Below are positions 1 to 8,756 of a DNA stretch of 30,099 nucleotides, in pieces. A model generated the notes under the pieces. It worked only from the letters and a program-made list of their open reading frames with translations, searched no databases and had not been told where the DNA came from. Origin of the DNA: JBBRNH01 sp038230415 (GTDB lineage Bacteria; Bacteroidota; Bacteroidia; Cytophagales; Spirosomataceae); assembly GCA_038230415.1 (NCBI GenBank), contig JBBRNH010000076.1, positions 1 through 30,099 on the forward strand, written 5' to 3'. The position numbers and the translations under genes are program-made. Position 1 is the stretch's first letter, and each line of letters starts with the position of its first letter.

Positions 1-180
1 CGATGGCAATACGTGACCGACTACCCCGGCCAGGGAAACCAGTTGCTGGCCGTATTCGGTGCGCCCGACGGGGCCAAACCCGAACGTGCTTACCTCGGCT
101 GGGGCTACGAAGCCCAGCGCACCGGCACCGGGGTTAGCCGCGTGGTGGGCTGCACCGACTGGTGGGAATTAACCCCCTAA
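1..180 (+). CDS. C-terminal end of an unidentified protein (5' truncated)
   Basis: An open frame runs from the first base to a TAA at 178-180, giving the last 59 residues of a protein that begins outside the window. The piece is rich in Gly, Trp and Tyr and ends in a GCTDWWELTP tail. I do not recognise the family. The next gene on the same strand is a DUF4249 lipoprotein, so a surface or secreted role is possible, but nothing in the fragment proves it. The stop is followed within a few bases by the hairpin repeat at 183-285, which could end its transcript. Confidence 0.6.
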   Translation, partial: RWQYVTDYPGQGNQLLAVFGAPDGAKPERAYLGWGYEAQRTGTGVSRVVGCTDWWELTP

Positions 181-182
181 GT

Positions 183-285
183 GTTTACCCTACCCCAACC
201 CCTCCCCTAAACAGGGGAGGGGCTAAACCTGCCGGGATTGTAAAGCCCCTCCCCTGTTTAGGGGAGGGGTTGGGGTGGGGTAAAC
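183..285. repeat. Large GC-rich nested inverted repeat
   Basis: Two 42-bp arms (183-224 and 244-285) are reverse complements with a single mismatch, around a 19-bp spacer. Each arm is itself a hairpin: CCCCTCCCC at 199-207 pairs with GGGGAGGGG at 214-222 around TAAACA, and the same happens in the second arm. The element fills most of the gap between two genes on the + strand. It could fold as one long stem or as two short ones, and may act as a terminator or mRNA 3' stabiliser. Its role and copy number elsewhere are unknown from this window. Confidence 0.9.
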
Positions 286-347
286 AGTATCAACATAGTC
301 AAGCATCAGATAATCTGAAAGTTATGATTAATTTTATACCGTTAGTT

Positions 348-1412
348 ATGCCTTATTTAACCCGCCCCCGCCAACGCTCCGTTGTCGGCTGTCTGTTGCT
401 GCTGTCGCTTTGGGGCTGCATTGACCCGGTGGCGTTACCCATCCGCCAAACCGAACGTCGCCTGGTGGTTGACGGCCTGATAACCGACGAAGCCCCGCCC
501 TATCCCGTTAAGCTCACCTACTCCGGCAACCTGAGCCGCGCCCTGCTCATCCCCGACGAACTGGCGATTAACGGAGCCATTGTGACCATAGAAGACAACC
601 TCGGCAATCAGGCCCGGCTGGTGCAGGACCCACTCAATCTGGCCTTTTACTGGATGCGCGATGCCCGGCTGCGCGGGGTGCCGGGCCGGGCCTACACCCT
701 CCGCGTGACCCTGCCCGATGGCAGCCGGTATGCGTCGCGGGCAGAGACAATGGCCCCCGTGCCGCCCATCGAACGGACATACGGCGAATACCAGGAGTCA
801 GACCGGAACACGGTATTGCTGAACCGATTTTTAGTCCGAATTGATACCCGCGACCCGCCCGCGCCGGGGAATTTTTACCGATGGCAGGCCCTGTGTTATA
901 TGCCCGTCTGGACCGGCAATGACCCACTGCGGGGCCGGGGCGAGATTAACTACGCGCCGTTTTATGGCACCCTAACCAACGTCTTGAGCGATCAGCTTAT
1001 CAATGGCAACCGCATTGCCGGGCGGCTCGTGCTGACCCCGCCGTTGGTGGGCTTAGGGGCGCAGTATGTGGAGGTGCGGCAGTATGCGCTCTCGCGGGCG
1101 GCCTACCAATACTGGATTCTGTATGAGCAGCAGCTTTCCCGCACCGGCACCATTTTTGACCCGCAACCGGCCAGTATCGAGGGGAACGTGCGGGCCGTGG
1201 CCGACACCAACACGCTGGCGTTGGGGTATTTTGGAGCCTCCGCCGTGAGTCGGCAGCGCATTATCATGGAAACCGACACGCTGGATTATGGCAAGTTTGT
1301 GACGCGCTTCGGGCCGGTGCTGTTCAGCAATACACCCCCCGCCGTGCCGGGTCTGGCGCGTGAGCAGGTGCAGCCCGCCCAGCCCGTTAAGTGGCTTACC
1401 TACGGTCAGTAA
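348..1412 (+). CDS. DUF4249 domain-containing outer-membrane lipoprotein
   Basis: The protein (about 354 residues from this start) begins with a lipoprotein signal: basic stretch PRQR, hydrophobic core, and Cys in LSLWGC. The body carries the DUF4249 pattern, with LVVDGLITDE near the mature N-terminus, a G-Y-L-V ladder of beta strands and the PVPPIERTYGEY segment. DUF4249 proteins are almost always encoded beside a TonB-dependent receptor and are thought to be its surface partner; their substrate is unknown. The receptor gene follows after 21 bp, so the two form one unit. The frame is open upstream to 162, but that stretch reads through the hairpin repeat and is not plausible. ATG at 324 is in frame and possible; 348 gives the more compact signal peptide. 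Confidence 0.85.
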   Translation: MPYLTRPRQRSVVGCLLLLSLWGCIDPVALPIRQTERRLVVDGLITDEAPPYPVKLTYSGNLSRALLIPDELAINGAIVTIEDNLGNQARLVQDPLNLAFYWMRDARLRGVPGRAYTLRVTLPDGSRYASRAETMAPVPPIERTYGEYQESDRNTVLLNRFLVRIDTRDPPAPGNFYRWQALCYMPVWTGNDPLRGRGEINYAPFYGTLTNVLSDQLINGNRIAGRLVLTPPLVGLGAQYVEVRQYALSRAAYQYWILYEQQLSRTGTIFDPQPASIEGNVRAVADTNTLALGYFGASAVSRQRIIMETDTLDYGKFVTRFGPVLFSNTPPAVPGLAREQVQPAQPVKWLTYGQ

Positions 1413-1433
1413 CGTAGTTATCATCACCAATTT

Positions 1434-3788
1434 ATGCGCCATTCCCTGCTTTTCGTTTTCTGCCTTTTCGCGCTCACCGCCCCCGCCCAGACCCGCTTCC
1501 AGATTCGCGGGCGGGTGACGGATGGCGCGTCGGGGAAGCCATTGCCCAACGTGTCGGTGTTCGACAAAAAACAGGGAGTCGGCACCACCACCGACAGCAC
1601 CGGCGCGTATCGGTTGCCGGTGCTGCCCGGCCTCTACAACCTGACCTTTTCGGCCATTGGCTACTACACCCGAACCCGCTACGCCGACATCAGCCGCGCC
1701 GACGAAATTTTGGACGTGGCACTCAACCCCGACATCCGGCAGTTGGATGAGGTCAGCGTGAAAGGCCGCGCCCCCGATGCCAACGTCTCGGCCACGCAGA
1801 TGAGCGTGATTAAACTCGACATGAAAAACCTGCGGAATATCCCCGTTGTCTTCGGCGAGGTGGACATCCTCAAAGCCCTCAGCCTGCAACCCGGCGTTAG
1901 CACGGTGGGCGAAGGCGCGGGCGGCTTCAACGTGCGCGGGGGCCGCACCGACCAGAACCTCGTGCTGCTCGATGGCGCACCGCTCTTCAACACCAGCCAC
2001 CTGCTCGGTTTGCTCAGTAACCTCAACGCCGATGTGGTTCAGGATGTAACGCTCTACAAGGGCGGCATTCCGGCCCAGTACGGCGGGCGGCTGTCGAGTC
2101 TGCTGCTGATTAACACCAAGCCCGGCGAAACCGACCGGCTGAACATCAGTGGTGGTATCGGCCTGATTACGAGCCGGTTGCTGGTACAGGGCCCGGTCAC
2201 GAAAAACAAAAAGCTGACGTTTCTGGCCGGAGGGCGCGTGGCCTATCCGTCGTTTTTGCTGGGCCTGTTCCCAACTCCGACCAACCGAAACCGCGCGTCG
2301 TTTTATGACCTCAACGGGCGGCTCACGTACCGCTTCACCGAAAACAGCCAGCTCACGGCCACCGTGTACCGGAGTTTCGACACGTTTCGGTTTCCGCAGG
2401 ATACGCTCTACACCACCCAGTCAACGCTGCTCACGGCCCGGTACAGCCAGCGATTTGGCCCGAAACTGTCGGTAAACCTCACGGCCACGCAGAGCGACTA
2501 CCGCTTTTTTTTGGACGGGCTGACCACCGCCAACACCTTCCGGTATCGGTCAACGATCCGGCAGCGCGATGCCCGGCTCGATTGGCTGTATGCCCCGAAC
2601 CCCAAACACCGGCTCGAATTTGGGGGATCGCTGACGGGGTATAGCCTGTTGCCGGGCGCGATTATCCCGACCGGCGAGGCCACCAATGTGAACGCCCAGA
2701 CGCTGCCCACCGAGCAGGCCCGCGAGGTGGCGGGGTATGCCTCAGACGAGTTTACGCCCATCCGGTGGCTGTCGGTGCAGGCGGGGGTTCGGTTTGCGCG
2801 GTTCACCAACACGGGGCCGGGCATCACCTATCGCTACGCTGAAGGCCAGCCCCGCAGCCCCGAAACCATCACCGACACCCTGCGCTACGGAGCCGGGCAA
2901 GTCCTGGCGCAATACGGCGGTTGGGAACCACGCCTGACGGTTCGGGTGAACATTACGCCCGTCAATTCGTTGAAAATCAGCTATAACCGGACCCGGCAGT
3001 ACCTGCACCTGATCTCGAATACAACCGCTATTTCGCCGGTTGATTTTTGGAAAGTGAGCGACGCGCTCGTGCCGCCCGCCCTGGCCGATCAGTGGGCGGT
3101 GGGCTATTTTCACAACTTTCGGGATAACCAGTATGAAACGTCGGTGGAGGTGTATCAGAAAAATCTGACCGACCTGGTGGAGTACCGCAACGGCGCAACG
3201 CTGCTCTTGAACCCCGCCCTCGATGCCGATTTGCTGCGGGCCGAGGGCCGGGCCTACGGTGTGGAAGTAAGCGTCCAGAAAACGCGGGGGCTGCTCACGG
3301 GCCTTGTCGCCTACACCTACTCGCGGACGCTGGCGCGGGTGAACACGAGTTTCAGCCGCGACCAGATCAACGGCGGCAACTGGTATCCGTCCACCTTCGA
3401 CCGGCCCCACAACCTGACCATCGCTACGCAGTGGAAATGGCGACGCGGCTGGACCTTCGGCACCAATTTCGTCTATACATCGGGCCGCCCGACTACCTAC
3501 CCCGATGGCACCTACCGCCTGAACGGAACCAAGGTGCTGGATTATTCGCAGCGCAACGCCGACCGGATTCCCGATTATCACCGGCTCGACGTGTCGTTTA
3601 CCAAAGACGGTCGGCGCACACCGGGCCAACGCCGGTACAGCAACTGGTCGGTGTCGTTTTACAATGTGTATGCCCGAAAAAACCCGTATTCGATTTATTT
3701 TCAGCGCGTGAACACCACCACCCGGAGCTATCAGCTTTCGGTGTTTGGCACGATTATCCCGTCGGTAAGCTGGAATTTTGTGTATTAG
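1434..3788 (+). CDS. TonB-dependent receptor with carboxypeptidase-regulatory-like N-terminal domain
   Basis: A 784-residue outer-membrane transporter. A signal peptide ending near AQ (residue 19) is followed by a CarboxypepD_reg-like beta sandwich (about 22-105, with RGRVTDGASGKPLPNVSVF), a plug domain (about 125-230, with NVRGGRTDQNLVLLDGAP and YKGGIPAQYGGRLSS) and a long beta-barrel ending in the aromatic residues WNFVY, as outer-membrane barrels do. Such receptors bring in ligands too large or scarce for porins, powered by TonB-ExbBD. The partner lipoprotein gene lies 21 bp upstream. The ligand cannot be told from sequence. The 3' end overlaps the convergent esterase gene by 4 bp, their stop codons interlocking. 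Confidence 0.92.
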   Translation: MRHSLLFVFCLFALTAPAQTRFQIRGRVTDGASGKPLPNVSVFDKKQGVGTTTDSTGAYRLPVLPGLYNLTFSAIGYYTRTRYADISRADEILDVALNPDIRQLDEVSVKGRAPDANVSATQMSVIKLDMKNLRNIPVVFGEVDILKALSLQPGVSTVGEGAGGFNVRGGRTDQNLVLLDGAPLFNTSHLLGLLSNLNADVVQDVTLYKGGIPAQYGGRLSSLLLINTKPGETDRLNISGGIGLITSRLLVQGPVTKNKKLTFLAGGRVAYPSFLLGLFPTPTNRNRASFYDLNGRLTYRFTENSQLTATVYRSFDTFRFPQDTLYTTQSTLLTARYSQRFGPKLSVNLTATQSDYRFFLDGLTTANTFRYRSTIRQRDARLDWLYAPNPKHRLEFGGSLTGYSLLPGAIIPTGEATNVNAQTLPTEQAREVAGYASDEFTPIRWLSVQAGVRFARFTNTGPGITYRYAEGQPRSPETITDTLRYGAGQVLAQYGGWEPRLTVRVNITPVNSLKISYNRTRQYLHLISNTTAISPVDFWKVSDALVPPALADQWAVGYFHNFRDNQYETSVEVYQKNLTDLVEYRNGATLLLNPALDADLLRAEGRAYGVEVSVQKTRGLLTGLVAYTYSRTLARVNTSFSRDQINGGNWYPSTFDRPHNLTIATQWKWRRGWTFGTNFVYTSGRPTTYPDGTYRLNGTKVLDYSQRNADRIPDYHRLDVSFTKDGRRTPGQRRYSNWSVSFYNVYARKNPYSIYFQRVNTTTRSYQLSVFGTIIPSVSWNFVY

Positions 3789-5920
3789 CGTTTTAGCACC
3801 CTCCAGGTTTGCAGGGTGTGGGCCTCGTCAGAAACCTGCACGAAATACAACCCCGTTGGCAAATCGCCGAGCGTTAACCGGAGTTGACCGTTGGCGTTTT
3901 CTTCGGTGTTGATAAGCCGCGCAATCCCCGCCAGGGTTGTTACGCAGGCCCGAAGTGTGTTGGTATGCAGACCTGCCGGGAGATTGATAACCAGATCGTT
4001 GGCCGTTGGATTAGGCCATAATTGCCAAACGCCTGACTCAGAACCGGCAATGCCCTGGCGCGAGATTGGGTCGGGCGGGGCGGGTTTGGCAGGTTGGTTG
4101 GGGCGCAGGGGATTGATGTAGGTGACGGTGGTGGCCGAATCTCTGGCCGAGTAAATGGTGTTGCGTTCGTCCAAGAGCGATACGTCGACCCACTGCCCGG
4201 TGGTGGTGCTGCCCGCCCGCCGGACCGACAGCCGATACCGCCCCGGCTCCACGCCCCCAACGCCAACCGATACCGGGTTGTATGGCCGCAGGTAATTATA
4301 GCTGCCCGCGTTGGTGCTGGCTTTGGCCCAGTTGCTTTCGCCAAAAAGCCCACCGTCAACGCGCTCTAAGCGGGCATCAACGGGGCCGGTGGCGGCAACG
4401 AGCAACCCAAATCCGTGCGATGGTTGGTCATACTGATAGCCGATTTTCTGGATGAGCGTATCGGGCGTACCGCCGTATTGATTGGGCATAATCGGAATAA
4501 TGGGGTTAGCCTGAACCGTATTTGGTACTTGATTAACATGAATCAGTTCACCCGCGTTGCTGATAAATTCTGGTTGTTCGGCCACCACCCGAACCCGGTA
4601 ATCTCCGGCAGACAGGGTAGGAGACAGGGTAAATGAAATTGGGTTTTGGGTGGTTAGGCCCGACTCCGCCACGATACTTAAATCAGCGGGCCGAAGTAGC
4701 TGCGCCCGAAACCGGGTTTGCTTCTCGAACGGCCCGCGCTGCACAAACGGCACCCAGATTTGCTCACCCGCCAGCCTGACGTTGGGCAAGACGTAACCCG
4801 TTGTAATGGCCGGACTCGTGGCCGGGGCCGCAATGGGTTTCGAGCGGGCAAAAAACGAGTCGTTCAGGCTCTGAAACCAGCTTTCTTCCAGAAAAACCAG
4901 CCCCGCACCGCTGAAGTGCGTGTTGTCGGGCCGCATTTCCGGCCCAATCAGGTCGTCGGTTTGTGGCCCGGCAAATACGCCCGGCACCCCGGCAATGAGC
5001 CGGTTTTGCGCCCAGATGATGGCCGGGGTGGGTGCGCCGTAGATGTACGACACGCGCGACATCACCCAGGGGATCTGACTCAGGCCGAGTTGCTCGCGGC
5101 TTTTCCGAATCACAAATCCCACGTTATCAACGTATTGCTGTCCGTCCCGTCCGGTATCGCCCTCACCCTGATGCCACAATACGGCCCGAACGCCGGTGCG
5201 GGCGGCATAGTGCAGCAACACGGCTCCTAACTTTCGGTACGGAAACAGTGATTCGGCGGGCCTCTGACCAGCCGCCGACTGTTGCCACTCCTGACTGTTG
5301 GTGGCCGGGTGAGCCGCGCCGAGAAACAACACCGGCACGCCGAGTTTTTTTACCAATCGGTTGCCGAGAGTAGCCCAGATGTGCAGCGGATTTGCCGGGC
5401 CGACGTTTACCCCGGCATCGGCGTGGCTAAATGAAAACGGTAATAGTTGCTCGTTCAAGTTCTCGTCTTTGAAATCAACGACGGATACCCGGTCATCGGT
5501 TGCCCCGGCGGTACCCGCCATACCGTAGGCGTTGGATTGCCCGGCCACGATAAACACTTCGCCCACCCCTACGCGGTCAATGGTGGCCGAAACAAGCGTA
5601 TCGGTGCCGGTCAATGCCCGAACATCGAGCCGATACCAGCCACCCGATACGACGGGTGCGCCCTGATAAACAGATGTAGCCGCAGTAATGGACAACGATT
5701 GCCAGGCCGTAGCCACGCCCTGACCCGGAATAACGGGTACAAAACGGGTGATAATCCGGGTTGCATTGGTGGGAGCGATGCCTGACACAAAAACGGCGGC
5801 CCGGTTGGTAGAATCCCGTTGGTAAACCCCCCGCGAACACGGCGACGATACCGTAAGCTGGGCTACAGCCTGACTTATAATCAAAAAAAATAGCAGAATG
5901 GTGTATGGAACAAGTTTCAT
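3785..5920 (-). CDS. Secreted sialate O-acetylesterase-like SGNH hydrolase with type IX sorting tail
   Basis: The protein (711 residues from this start) has a clear signal peptide (YTILLFFLIISQAVAQ). The SGNH/SASA (DUF303) hydrolase motifs are complete: GQSN with Ser129, WHQGEGD at 249-255, and DNTH with Asp332 and His335, which together form the likely catalytic set. This family removes acetyl groups from sialic acids or plant glycans; the true substrate is not known. The C-terminal 80 residues have the type IX secretion sorting pattern (WPNPTANDLVINLP, then LPTGLYFVQV and a basic end), so it is probably exported and attached at the cell surface. Start MKLVPY at 5920 is preferred to an ATG 18 bp upstream because it gives a normal signal peptide. 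Confidence 0.88.
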   Translation of the reverse strand: MKLVPYTILLFFLIISQAVAQLTVSSPCSRGVYQRDSTNRAAVFVSGIAPTNATRIITRFVPVIPGQGVATAWQSLSITAATSVYQGAPVVSGGWYRLDVRALTGTDTLVSATIDRVGVGEVFIVAGQSNAYGMAGTAGATDDRVSVVDFKDENLNEQLLPFSFSHADAGVNVGPANPLHIWATLGNRLVKKLGVPVLFLGAAHPATNSQEWQQSAAGQRPAESLFPYRKLGAVLLHYAARTGVRAVLWHQGEGDTGRDGQQYVDNVGFVIRKSREQLGLSQIPWVMSRVSYIYGAPTPAIIWAQNRLIAGVPGVFAGPQTDDLIGPEMRPDNTHFSGAGLVFLEESWFQSLNDSFFARSKPIAAPATSPAITTGYVLPNVRLAGEQIWVPFVQRGPFEKQTRFRAQLLRPADLSIVAESGLTTQNPISFTLSPTLSAGDYRVRVVAEQPEFISNAGELIHVNQVPNTVQANPIIPIMPNQYGGTPDTLIQKIGYQYDQPSHGFGLLVAATGPVDARLERVDGGLFGESNWAKASTNAGSYNYLRPYNPVSVGVGGVEPGRYRLSVRRAGSTTTGQWVDVSLLDERNTIYSARDSATTVTYINPLRPNQPAKPAPPDPISRQGIAGSESGVWQLWPNPTANDLVINLPAGLHTNTLRACVTTLAGIARLINTEENANGQLRLTLGDLPTGLYFVQVSDEAHTLQTWRVLKR

Positions 5921-5945
5921 TAAATGAATAAAGTACAATATGTCA

Positions 5946-5978
5946 CAAAAAAGGAAGCAGCCTGAACGACTGCTTCCT
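5946..5978 (-). terminator. Intrinsic terminator of the DEAD-box helicase gene
   Basis: On the minus strand GGAAGCAG (5977-5970) pairs with CTGCTTCC (5960-5953) around a 9-nt loop, followed by a run of six T (5952-5947). It lies about 30 bp after the helicase stop and just before the esterase start, separating the two transcripts. Confidence 0.8.
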
Positions 5979-6005
5979 GCAAAAGTACAAATTATGAGGT
6001 ACGAA

Positions 6006-8312
6006 TTACCGGGCTACCTCAACATTCACGCGCCGACCTTTGATGTTGTTTCCATCCATGGCAGCCACTACACGGTCGGCTAAGTTGGCGGGTACATCAA
6101 CAAAGGTATGCTTGTCATGAATATCAATATGGCCGATGTTGCTGCCCGGAATGTCGGCTTCGCCGGCAATGGCTCCCACAATGTCGCCGGGCCTGACGTA
6201 ATCTTCGCGCCCGATTCCGATAAACAACCGGGTCATATTGGCATCCTGCTCGCGGGGCTGGCGGGGTGGGCGTTGCCCGTCTTTCTCAAAATAACCCCGT
6301 TTGCCGGTGCCTTCACGCGGGCCGAACAGCCGGTCGTCGCGGTTGCCATCCCGGTTGCCAAACGCGGGCCGGTCTCCCCCGTCGCGGGGGCGGTCATCAC
6401 GGTTTCCGTAAGCAGGCCGGTCGTCACGCGGGCGATCATCACGCGGTCCGTCGCTACGGTTTCCGTAAGCCGGGCGACGGTCGCCATAGCTGTTGCCCCG
6501 GTCGCCACTGCCACTATCGCGGTTGCCGTAGCTGGGCCGGTCGTTGCCATAACTACCCCGGCGGTCGTTGCCACCCCGGTCATTGCCCCGGTCGCCGTAG
6601 CTGCCGCGTTCTTTGTTGCCGTAGCGGTCATCTTTGCGTTCGCGCCGGTCGTCGTCAAGGCCGAGGTTCTGATCCGAGAATTCGTTTTTCTCGATACCCA
6701 TGCTGCGTTTGACGAGCGCGGCCACGATTTTTTCGGTGCTTAACCCGGCGTGGGTCAGGTGCGTCAATACATCGCTGAAAATATTCAGGTCGGTATCCTG
6801 CTCGATATCAGCCTGTAACTGCTCAATGAACCGAGCCTTGCGGATACCCACAATGTCTTCAAACGACGGAATCACGCCTTTCTCGACCCGTACTTTGGTG
6901 TAGTTCTGGATTTCGCGGAAGCGGTATTTCTCGTCGCGGCTCACGAGTGAGAACGCCCGGCCCGACTTCCCGGCGCGACCCGTGCGGCCAATCCGGTGAA
7001 CGTAATATTCTTCGTCGAGCGGAATGTCGTAGTTAATCACGGCATCCACATCCTCCACGTCAATACCACGAGCAGCCACATCGGTAGCAACGAGAATACT
7101 GGTTGTGCCGGCCCTGAACTTGCTCATCACGTTGTTGCGCTGCTGCTGGCGCAGGTCGCCGTGAATACCCTCGGCCATGTAGCCGCGCACCTGCAAGTCT
7201 TCCACAATCTCGTCAACCTTGCGCTTGGTGTTGGTGAACACGAGCAGCAGTTTCAGGTCATACATATCAATCAGGCGGCACATCACCTCAACCTTCGCCT
7301 TTGGTTTCACCTCGAAAAATACCTGTTCGATGTTGGTGGCGGTCAGTTCGCGTTTCACCACTTTCACCAAAACGGGGTCGTTCTGGAATTTCTGGGTGAT
7401 CTGCATAATCGGCTTCGACATCGTGGCCGAGAACAGAATCGTCTGCCGCTCCTGGGGCATCTCTTCCAAAATGCTTTCGATGTCTTCGCGGAAACCCATG
7501 TCGAGCATCTCATCGGCCTCGTCAAGAATCATCATCTTCACGTGGTCGAGTTTAAGCGTGTTGCGCTGCATATGGTCCATCACGCGGCCCGGCGTACCGA
7601 TCACGATGTGGACACCGGCCTTGAGGGCGCGAATCTGGCGTTCAATCGAGTCACCACCATAGATGGCTTCGATGCGGACACCCCGCTTAAACTGGGCCAG
7701 TTTCCTGATTTCTTCGGACACCTGCACGGCCAATTCGCGGGTTGGGCAGAGGATCAGCGTCTGTACATACCGCTCCGATGTGTCGGTGGCTTCGAGGGCC
7801 GGAATACCGAAGGCGGCTGTTTTGCCGGTTCCGGTCTGGGCCTGACCAATCACATCGCGACCGGCCATAATCGGCGGGATAGCCTGCAACTGAATCGGCG
7901 AGGGCGACACGAAACCCATGCTGTTTACGGCGGCCATAATGTCGTCAGACAGGTTCAGGTCGGCAAATGTCGGGCCTTCGGGGATAGCGGCTTTAGGCGT
8001 TTCGCCGGGTTGTGTCGGCGAAATTTTGGGTGTTTTTGGCGTTTTCGGCTCCTGACCGAAACTGTGAATCTGTTCCATCAGGAATTCATCCGTTGGGGTT
8101 GCCGGTTGGCTGTCAGCCTGAACAGACTGCGTGGGTTGATTGTCGAGGTCGGCAACGGGTTCTACGTCGGTCGTGTCGGCATCGTTGTCCTGCTCCTGCG
8201 CGGTCTCGTCGGCTGGCGTTTCGGCCATGTCCGTCGGGGTTGGTTGTAGGGGTGCCGTTTCGTTGATGGGTTCATCAAGGAGGTCAGCGGTGTTGTTTTT
8301 GATTGATTTCAT
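6006..8312 (-). CDS. deaD: DEAD-box ATP-dependent RNA helicase, DeaD/CsdA type
   Basis: This 768-residue protein has a low-complexity acidic Thr/Gln/Asp-rich N-terminal extension (1-112), then the helicase core: Q motif (F116 to Q141), Walker A AQTGTGKT (158-165), PTRELAVQ, TPGRVMDHM, DEADEML, SATMSK and HRIGRTGRAG. After the core comes a helical region, an Arg/Gly/Asp/Tyr-rich repeat tail (about 560-672, units like RDDRPAYGNR), and a final DbpA/CsdA-type RNA-binding domain (about 690-765). DeaD-type helicases unwind mRNA and ribosomal RNA duplexes in the cytoplasm, chiefly in the cold and in ribosome assembly. The gene stands alone, with a structured upstream leader of about 360 nt and its own terminator. 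Symbol by family resemblance only. Confidence 0.93.
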   Translation of the reverse strand: MKSIKNNTADLLDEPINETAPLQPTPTDMAETPADETAQEQDNDADTTDVEPVADLDNQPTQSVQADSQPATPTDEFLMEQIHSFGQEPKTPKTPKISPTQPGETPKAAIPEGPTFADLNLSDDIMAAVNSMGFVSPSPIQLQAIPPIMAGRDVIGQAQTGTGKTAAFGIPALEATDTSERYVQTLILCPTRELAVQVSEEIRKLAQFKRGVRIEAIYGGDSIERQIRALKAGVHIVIGTPGRVMDHMQRNTLKLDHVKMMILDEADEMLDMGFREDIESILEEMPQERQTILFSATMSKPIMQITQKFQNDPVLVKVVKRELTATNIEQVFFEVKPKAKVEVMCRLIDMYDLKLLLVFTNTKRKVDEIVEDLQVRGYMAEGIHGDLRQQQRNNVMSKFRAGTTSILVATDVAARGIDVEDVDAVINYDIPLDEEYYVHRIGRTGRAGKSGRAFSLVSRDEKYRFREIQNYTKVRVEKGVIPSFEDIVGIRKARFIEQLQADIEQDTDLNIFSDVLTHLTHAGLSTEKIVAALVKRSMGIEKNEFSDQNLGLDDDRRERKDDRYGNKERGSYGDRGNDRGGNDRRGSYGNDRPSYGNRDSGSGDRGNSYGDRRPAYGNRSDGPRDDRPRDDRPAYGNRDDRPRDGGDRPAFGNRDGNRDDRLFGPREGTGKRGYFEKDGQRPPRQPREQDANMTRLFIGIGREDYVRPGDIVGAIAGEADIPGSNIGHIDIHDKHTFVDVPANLADRVVAAMDGNNIKGRRVNVEVAR

Positions 8313-8687
8313 TGTGCTTGGTTAGCAAAAAAATACCAAGCGAGTGCCAAAGCCCGGCCTTCGGGCGGCTGCTACCAGACGACGCTGCCAGTAGATGAAT
8401 GTGAAATGCGTATACGGAGGAGAAGATGCCCAACGAGATTGCCCAACTGACCTGTTGCCGGTGCGATGGCCCAAAGATGACCGGCAAGCGATGACGAGAA
8501 ACTAACCCTGACGAAACCCAACAAACCCACGCGACGAACTGAGCCACCAAACGGCCCGAACACCCACCACAGAAACTGCCTGATACATCCGTATCTGCCT
8601 TGCTCCCGAACCAAACCTGTGATTAAACCAATGAGGGGAGAACCTGAAGCGCGACCGGATGTCGCTTGTAAAACTTGTGCAAAAGTA
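8313..8687 (-). promoter_or_regulatory. Promoter -7 box and long G/U-rich 5' leader of the DEAD-box gene
   Basis: About 440 bases before the helicase gene have no convincing coding frame. A Bacteroidota -7 box TACTTTTG is read on the minus strand at 8687-8680; a TTG 16 bp further upstream is a weak -33 element. Transcription from here gives a leader of roughly 360 nt. The transcript strand is strongly G/U-rich: by hand count 48 of 60 bases at 8521-8580 are G or U. It contains a hairpin with an 8-bp perfect stem (8455-8462 with 8480-8487) and a GCCCG/CGGGC hairpin near 8358-8372. Long leaders are known for cold-induced DEAD-box genes in other bacteria. Regulation here is inferred. Confidence 0.5.
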
Positions 8688-8690
8688 ATC

Positions 8691-8728
8691 AAAAAACCCG
8701 AACCAACGTGATTTGGTTCGGGTTTTTT
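8691..8728 (-). terminator. Bidirectional intrinsic terminator after the 56-residue gene
   Basis: A perfect 16-bp stem (8691-8706 with 8713-8728) surrounds a 6-nt loop, with six A at one end and six T at the other, so it can terminate in either direction. On the minus strand it ends the small gene at 8757-8927, and the -7 box of the next gene begins only three bases after the stem. Confidence 0.85.
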
Positions 8729-8756
8729 GCATTTTTCCAATATGTAGGATTATAGG

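Noticed and set aside
162..347. N-terminal extension of the DUF4249 gene back to ATG 162
   Set aside because: It reads through the GC-rich hairpin repeat and overlaps the previous gene end; the lipoprotein signal starts only at 324 or 348.
1053..2000. 315-residue - strand frame across the DUF4249 and TonB receptor junction
   Set aside because: It spans two well-supported genes on the other strand and shows no motif.
2742..3629. 295-residue - strand frame opposite the TonB receptor
   Set aside because: Shadow of the barrel-coding region.
5980..5987. TACTTTTG as promoter of the esterase gene
   Set aside because: It lies upstream of the helicase terminator hairpin with no TTG at a proper distance, so it is probably chance.
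6296..6640. CRISPR-like or tandem DNA repeat
   Set aside because: The periodicity follows codons of the Arg/Gly/Asp-rich tail of the helicase; units vary and there are no spacers.
6996..8249. 417-residue open frame on the + strand opposite the helicase gene
   Set aside because: It is an antisense shadow of the DEAD-box core; GC-rich codon usage keeps it open, and it is rich in His and Val with no domain.
8372..8740. Possible genes in the helicase leader (frames of 122, 88 and 76 residues)
   Set aside because: They cross the terminator or promoter, have erratic composition and no motif; the region is better explained as leader RNA.
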